From Utricularia gibba (lineage: Eukaryota > Streptophyta > Magnoliopsida > Lamiales > Lentibulariaceae), in assembly GCA_002189035.1 (NCBI GenBank), contig NEEC01000002.1, positions 5,231,001-5,295,000 of the forward strand: a stretch of 64,000 bases of DNA, given 5' to 3'. Below are positions 61,300-64,000 of this stretch, one piece after another. How positions within the stretch are numbered: the first letter of the stretch is position 1; every line of letters begins with the position of its first letter. The notes under the pieces were generated by a model. It ran no database searches. It was not told the origin of the DNA and saw only the letters and a list, made by a program, of their open reading frames with translations. The position numbers were made by a program, and so were the translations under genes.

Positions 61300-62180
61300 T
61301 TTCATATAAATTTCATTATAGTTGATAAATAATTTTATATCATTTATATTTCTGATTTTGTATAATTTTTTAAATCAGTCTATATTTTTTTTGTTAAACT
61401 TTTATCATGTATTTAAATGTATTTTACATGTTGTGGATCAATTTGATCTTTTTAAGATAATTTTGATTTAAATTTGAAAAAATTAGAGATAATCTTGATG
61501 AAGGTAAAAATTAAACTATCTAAATAAAAATTCAATCAAAGATTCTTGATAAGATAAAATTTGAATCTTATTTTAAAAGTGTTAAAAACATGAGTGTCAA
61601 ATTATTAGAAGTTTCGAAGTCTTTAAGTCAGTTTAAAAGTTTAGAATCGAGGACAATATCTTCTATTTTCATTTCCTTTAGTTTTTCATTAGTTTCGTAT
61701 ATTAAAGACGAGCATGTGTGTGTAGTTATTTGCTAATACTCTAAAAACTATTAAAATACAAAAAACAACATACAAAAACACTTAAACTATAACGAGAATT
61801 AGTAATTTTTATACTATAAAAATATAAGAAAAACATGTTTTATAAAATGGTTTAGTAATCTGATTGATTTTTTAGTAATATAAATCAATAATTTAATAAT
61901 AATTATCAGATATCATTATTTTAGAATAAAATTAAAAGAATTAATATAAATAAATCAATTATTAAGGTTTTTACACACATATAGGGGCAAGTTTTGATAG
62001 AATGGAACATTAATCTAAATCCATTTTTTGATATTATTTTAAAACATATCTTTTTGTTTTGTTGTTGATTCATTTGGAATCATAATTTTTAAGAAAATTC
62101 AAATAATCAATATCTCGTAAATACAATCTTTATTTATTAATTTGATTGTTTTTTTGACTTTCAGAATTACAATAAATGGT
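61300..62180 (+). repeat. Dispersed AT-rich repeat, copy 2
   Basis: Partner of 22500-23660 in the same orientation; diverged, with many small indels. Family unknown. Confidence 0.45.
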
Positions 62181-62883
62181 AAATAGATAACATTGAAAAA
62201 AATCAACTTGAATTCATGTTTTTTTACATCCCAGTAATATATATATTGTGTTTATAATAAACTATTTGATCTCCCACATAATTTATTCATGTTCTTTGAC
62301 TCACGCCCTTGAATTGATCATTTTAGACATGGTCAACTGAACATATTTTGTCATTTATAAGACCTTTTTGTTTTGATATTTGAAAAGTAATAATTGTGAA
62401 TTTAAAATTCCAAATATACAGGGCTTATTTTGTATACCTAATTTGTGGTCTAGTAAATTTATCCACATCTTCTTCTCTATTTGGTCAAGGAAATCCATGC
62501 TGAATTTTCTGTCGCACTGTACCTTGCAAATCTTCAGAAAACAAAATACATGATTCTTAGCATGATGTATTTTATTTTGAATGAATTGATAAAATTATTT
62601 TTTAAAAAAAGAGCATAATCTTTTTATGCTAAAATATATTCTTAAAAAATATTTATTATCTCATTCTTAATTTATCAATATTTATTTTTTATTAAAATAT
62701 TTTTCCAATATACCGATTTCTAAAAAATAAACCTTTTCTAATACAATTTAAAGAAAAACTACATACGTCAAAAAAAAATGAAAAAGAAAATTCCGCTTGG
62801 GGGCTATGAATACGATTGTGGAGAGAGGAATTGTCTTGATTTGGGCGGTTTCCACACGCGTCTTTTGCAGCGACGGAAATCCG

Positions 62884-63874
62884 ATGGCGTCTTTCGATGA
62901 AGCTCCTCCCGGCGATCAGAAATCTGGCGAGAAGATCTTCAAGACTAAGTGCGCGCAATGCCACACCGTCGACAAAGGGGCCGGCCACAAACAAGGTTGG
63001 TCAGCGGCCAGAATTTCTTTCTCTTTTTTGTTTTTTGTTGTTTCTGGTTTTATTCTGCTGCGCGCATTCCAGATCTTACGAGTTGTGCTTTTTGCCTTGT
63101 AATATAGTTGTGTCATTGTAATGATTGTTGTCGGATGAGCTTCGAGTCTGTTTCATTGATGATTGTTGATTGTTACCGCGCTCGATGTAGTGGACAGATG
63201 GGCCTGAATTCTTCCTCATAACGGTTTTGTCGTGTAGTGAATTTTTTTATTAAAGATTTGCCCTTTTCGTGATTAAAATGCACAATCTGGATGACCGAGG
63301 TGCTCTCTGGCAATCTGACCATTGAACTTTTCAGATTTTCATTTGCTTGTTTCATGACATTCTGTTATGCTCATGGTCAGACACTCAATGGTTACCTGGA
63401 ATAAGCATTCTGGGTATCTTTTCTTTTAGATTGAAGCTTGTGGTGCTTTATTTTGAAAATGCACCGTTAAGCTGTGGATCTTACCACCCTTGGCGTTAGT
63501 TGCGTTACATGCTCTGAGGTATGTGAACTCTTTTTCCACCAGGCCCCAATTTGAATGGTCTCTTTGGAAGGCAGTCTGGTACCACGCCTGGATACTCCTA
63601 CTCAGCTGCCAACAAGAACATGGCTGTGATCTGGGAAGAGAAAACTCTGTACGACTACTTGCTGAATCCCAAGAAGGTACTATATACATGAGTTCACGTG
63701 GGCTTTCGAATGCGTAAATGAGATTGTGATAGCTGCTTGTGACTCAAAAATCTTTTGCCAACGCAGTATATACCTGGAACCAAGATGGTGTTCCCTGGAC
63801 TCAAGAAACCTCAGGAGCGTGCTGATCTAATCTCGTATCTGAAGGCGGCTACTGCCGATGCAGACACATCCTAG
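62884..63874 (+). CDS. CYTC: Cytochrome c (mitochondrial electron carrier)
   Basis: Three exons, 62884-62995, 63543-63676 and 63767-63874, give 117 aa from [15 protein letters not shown]. The heme-binding CAQCH follows CKTK-like residues ([13 protein letters not shown]). [13 protein letters not shown] and [10 protein letters not shown] follow, then [20 protein letters not shown] with the axial Met ligand in GTKM, and the end is [15 protein letters not shown]. It carries electrons from complex III to complex IV in the intermembrane space. The length is slightly above the usual 111-114 of plant cytochrome c because of a longer C terminus. Start chosen by family fit; an in-frame upstream ATG at 62806 exists with no stop between. 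Confidence 0.96.
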
Positions 63875-64000
63875 AACACCGAGAAACCATTGGCAGGTAG
63901 GCTTCTCCATCCAGCCTACACTTGAAAGAATAAGTTATAAGAACATGATTTTTGGCATTCATTGGTCACACTGTGGGGAGGACTTGTTGGTTGTTGTTCC

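Larger units (their letters stand above)
60560..62800. other. Intergenic DNA between UPF3 and cytochrome c
   Basis: The two genes are divergent, so both promoters lie here. It contains the MITE at 60787-61178 and the dispersed repeat copy at 61300-62180. The rest is AT-rich with nothing recognised. Confidence 0.5.

Overview
This is a stretch of nuclear DNA from a flowering plant. The evidence is intron-split genes with GT-AG junctions, a complete plant UPF3 gene, a plant somatic cytochrome c gene, an AT-rich background and dense plant-type transposons (Mutator-like, PIF/Harbinger, hAT, Ty1-copia, solo LTRs). I cannot name the species.

The left two thirds (about 8.1-49.5 kb) is a tandem cluster of secreted GDSL esterase/lipase-like genes, all on the + strand. 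GDSL-1 (8.3-11.6 kb), GDSL-2 (16.8-20.3 kb), GDSL-3 (only a split piece of exon 1, at 24.8 and 43.4 kb) and GDSL-4 (44.8-46.7 kb) form one young subfamily. They share a promoter block with two RY-type CATGCA motifs and a TATA box. In GDSL-1, -2 and -4 a proline-rich, cell-wall-protein-like tail is fused behind the lipase domain, and the catalytic His of block V is replaced by Asp or Gln. GDSL-5 (48.0-49.5 kb) is an older relative that keeps the His and has no tail. Exons 2-4 are 213, 155 and 271 nt in all four genes, apart from an LTR inserted in GDSL-2 exon 4. The GDSL-2 and GDSL-4 units are duplicates that share upstream and downstream flanks.

Transposons have torn the cluster apart. A 1.72-kb solo copia LTR sits inside exon 4 of GDSL-2 with a TTGAT target duplication. 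A 1.37-kb solo LTR of another family sits upstream of GDSL-2 with a GTATT duplication; this family has four copies in the window. An insertion of about 18.5 kb with inverted arms near 1 kb splits GDSL-3 exon 1. Inside it are Mutator-like coding remnants, a complete 6.4-kb PIF/Harbinger element (TTA duplication) carrying a decayed FCP1/NIF-type phosphatase gene, and a copia remnant interrupted by a hAT element. A separate Mutator-like element (2.7-6.5 kb) has a 9-bp target duplication, and a second one lies at 52.6-54.9 kb.

The right end is ordinary gene space: UPF3 on the - strand (56.7-60.3 kb, 12 coding exons, with an intron in its 3' UTR), a small Tourist-like MITE, and cytochrome c on the + strand (62.9-63.9 kb). 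GDSL-1, -2 and -4 all carry reading-frame breaks. Three of the four breaks are a single C missing from a C run, so some may be sequencing errors rather than true decay.
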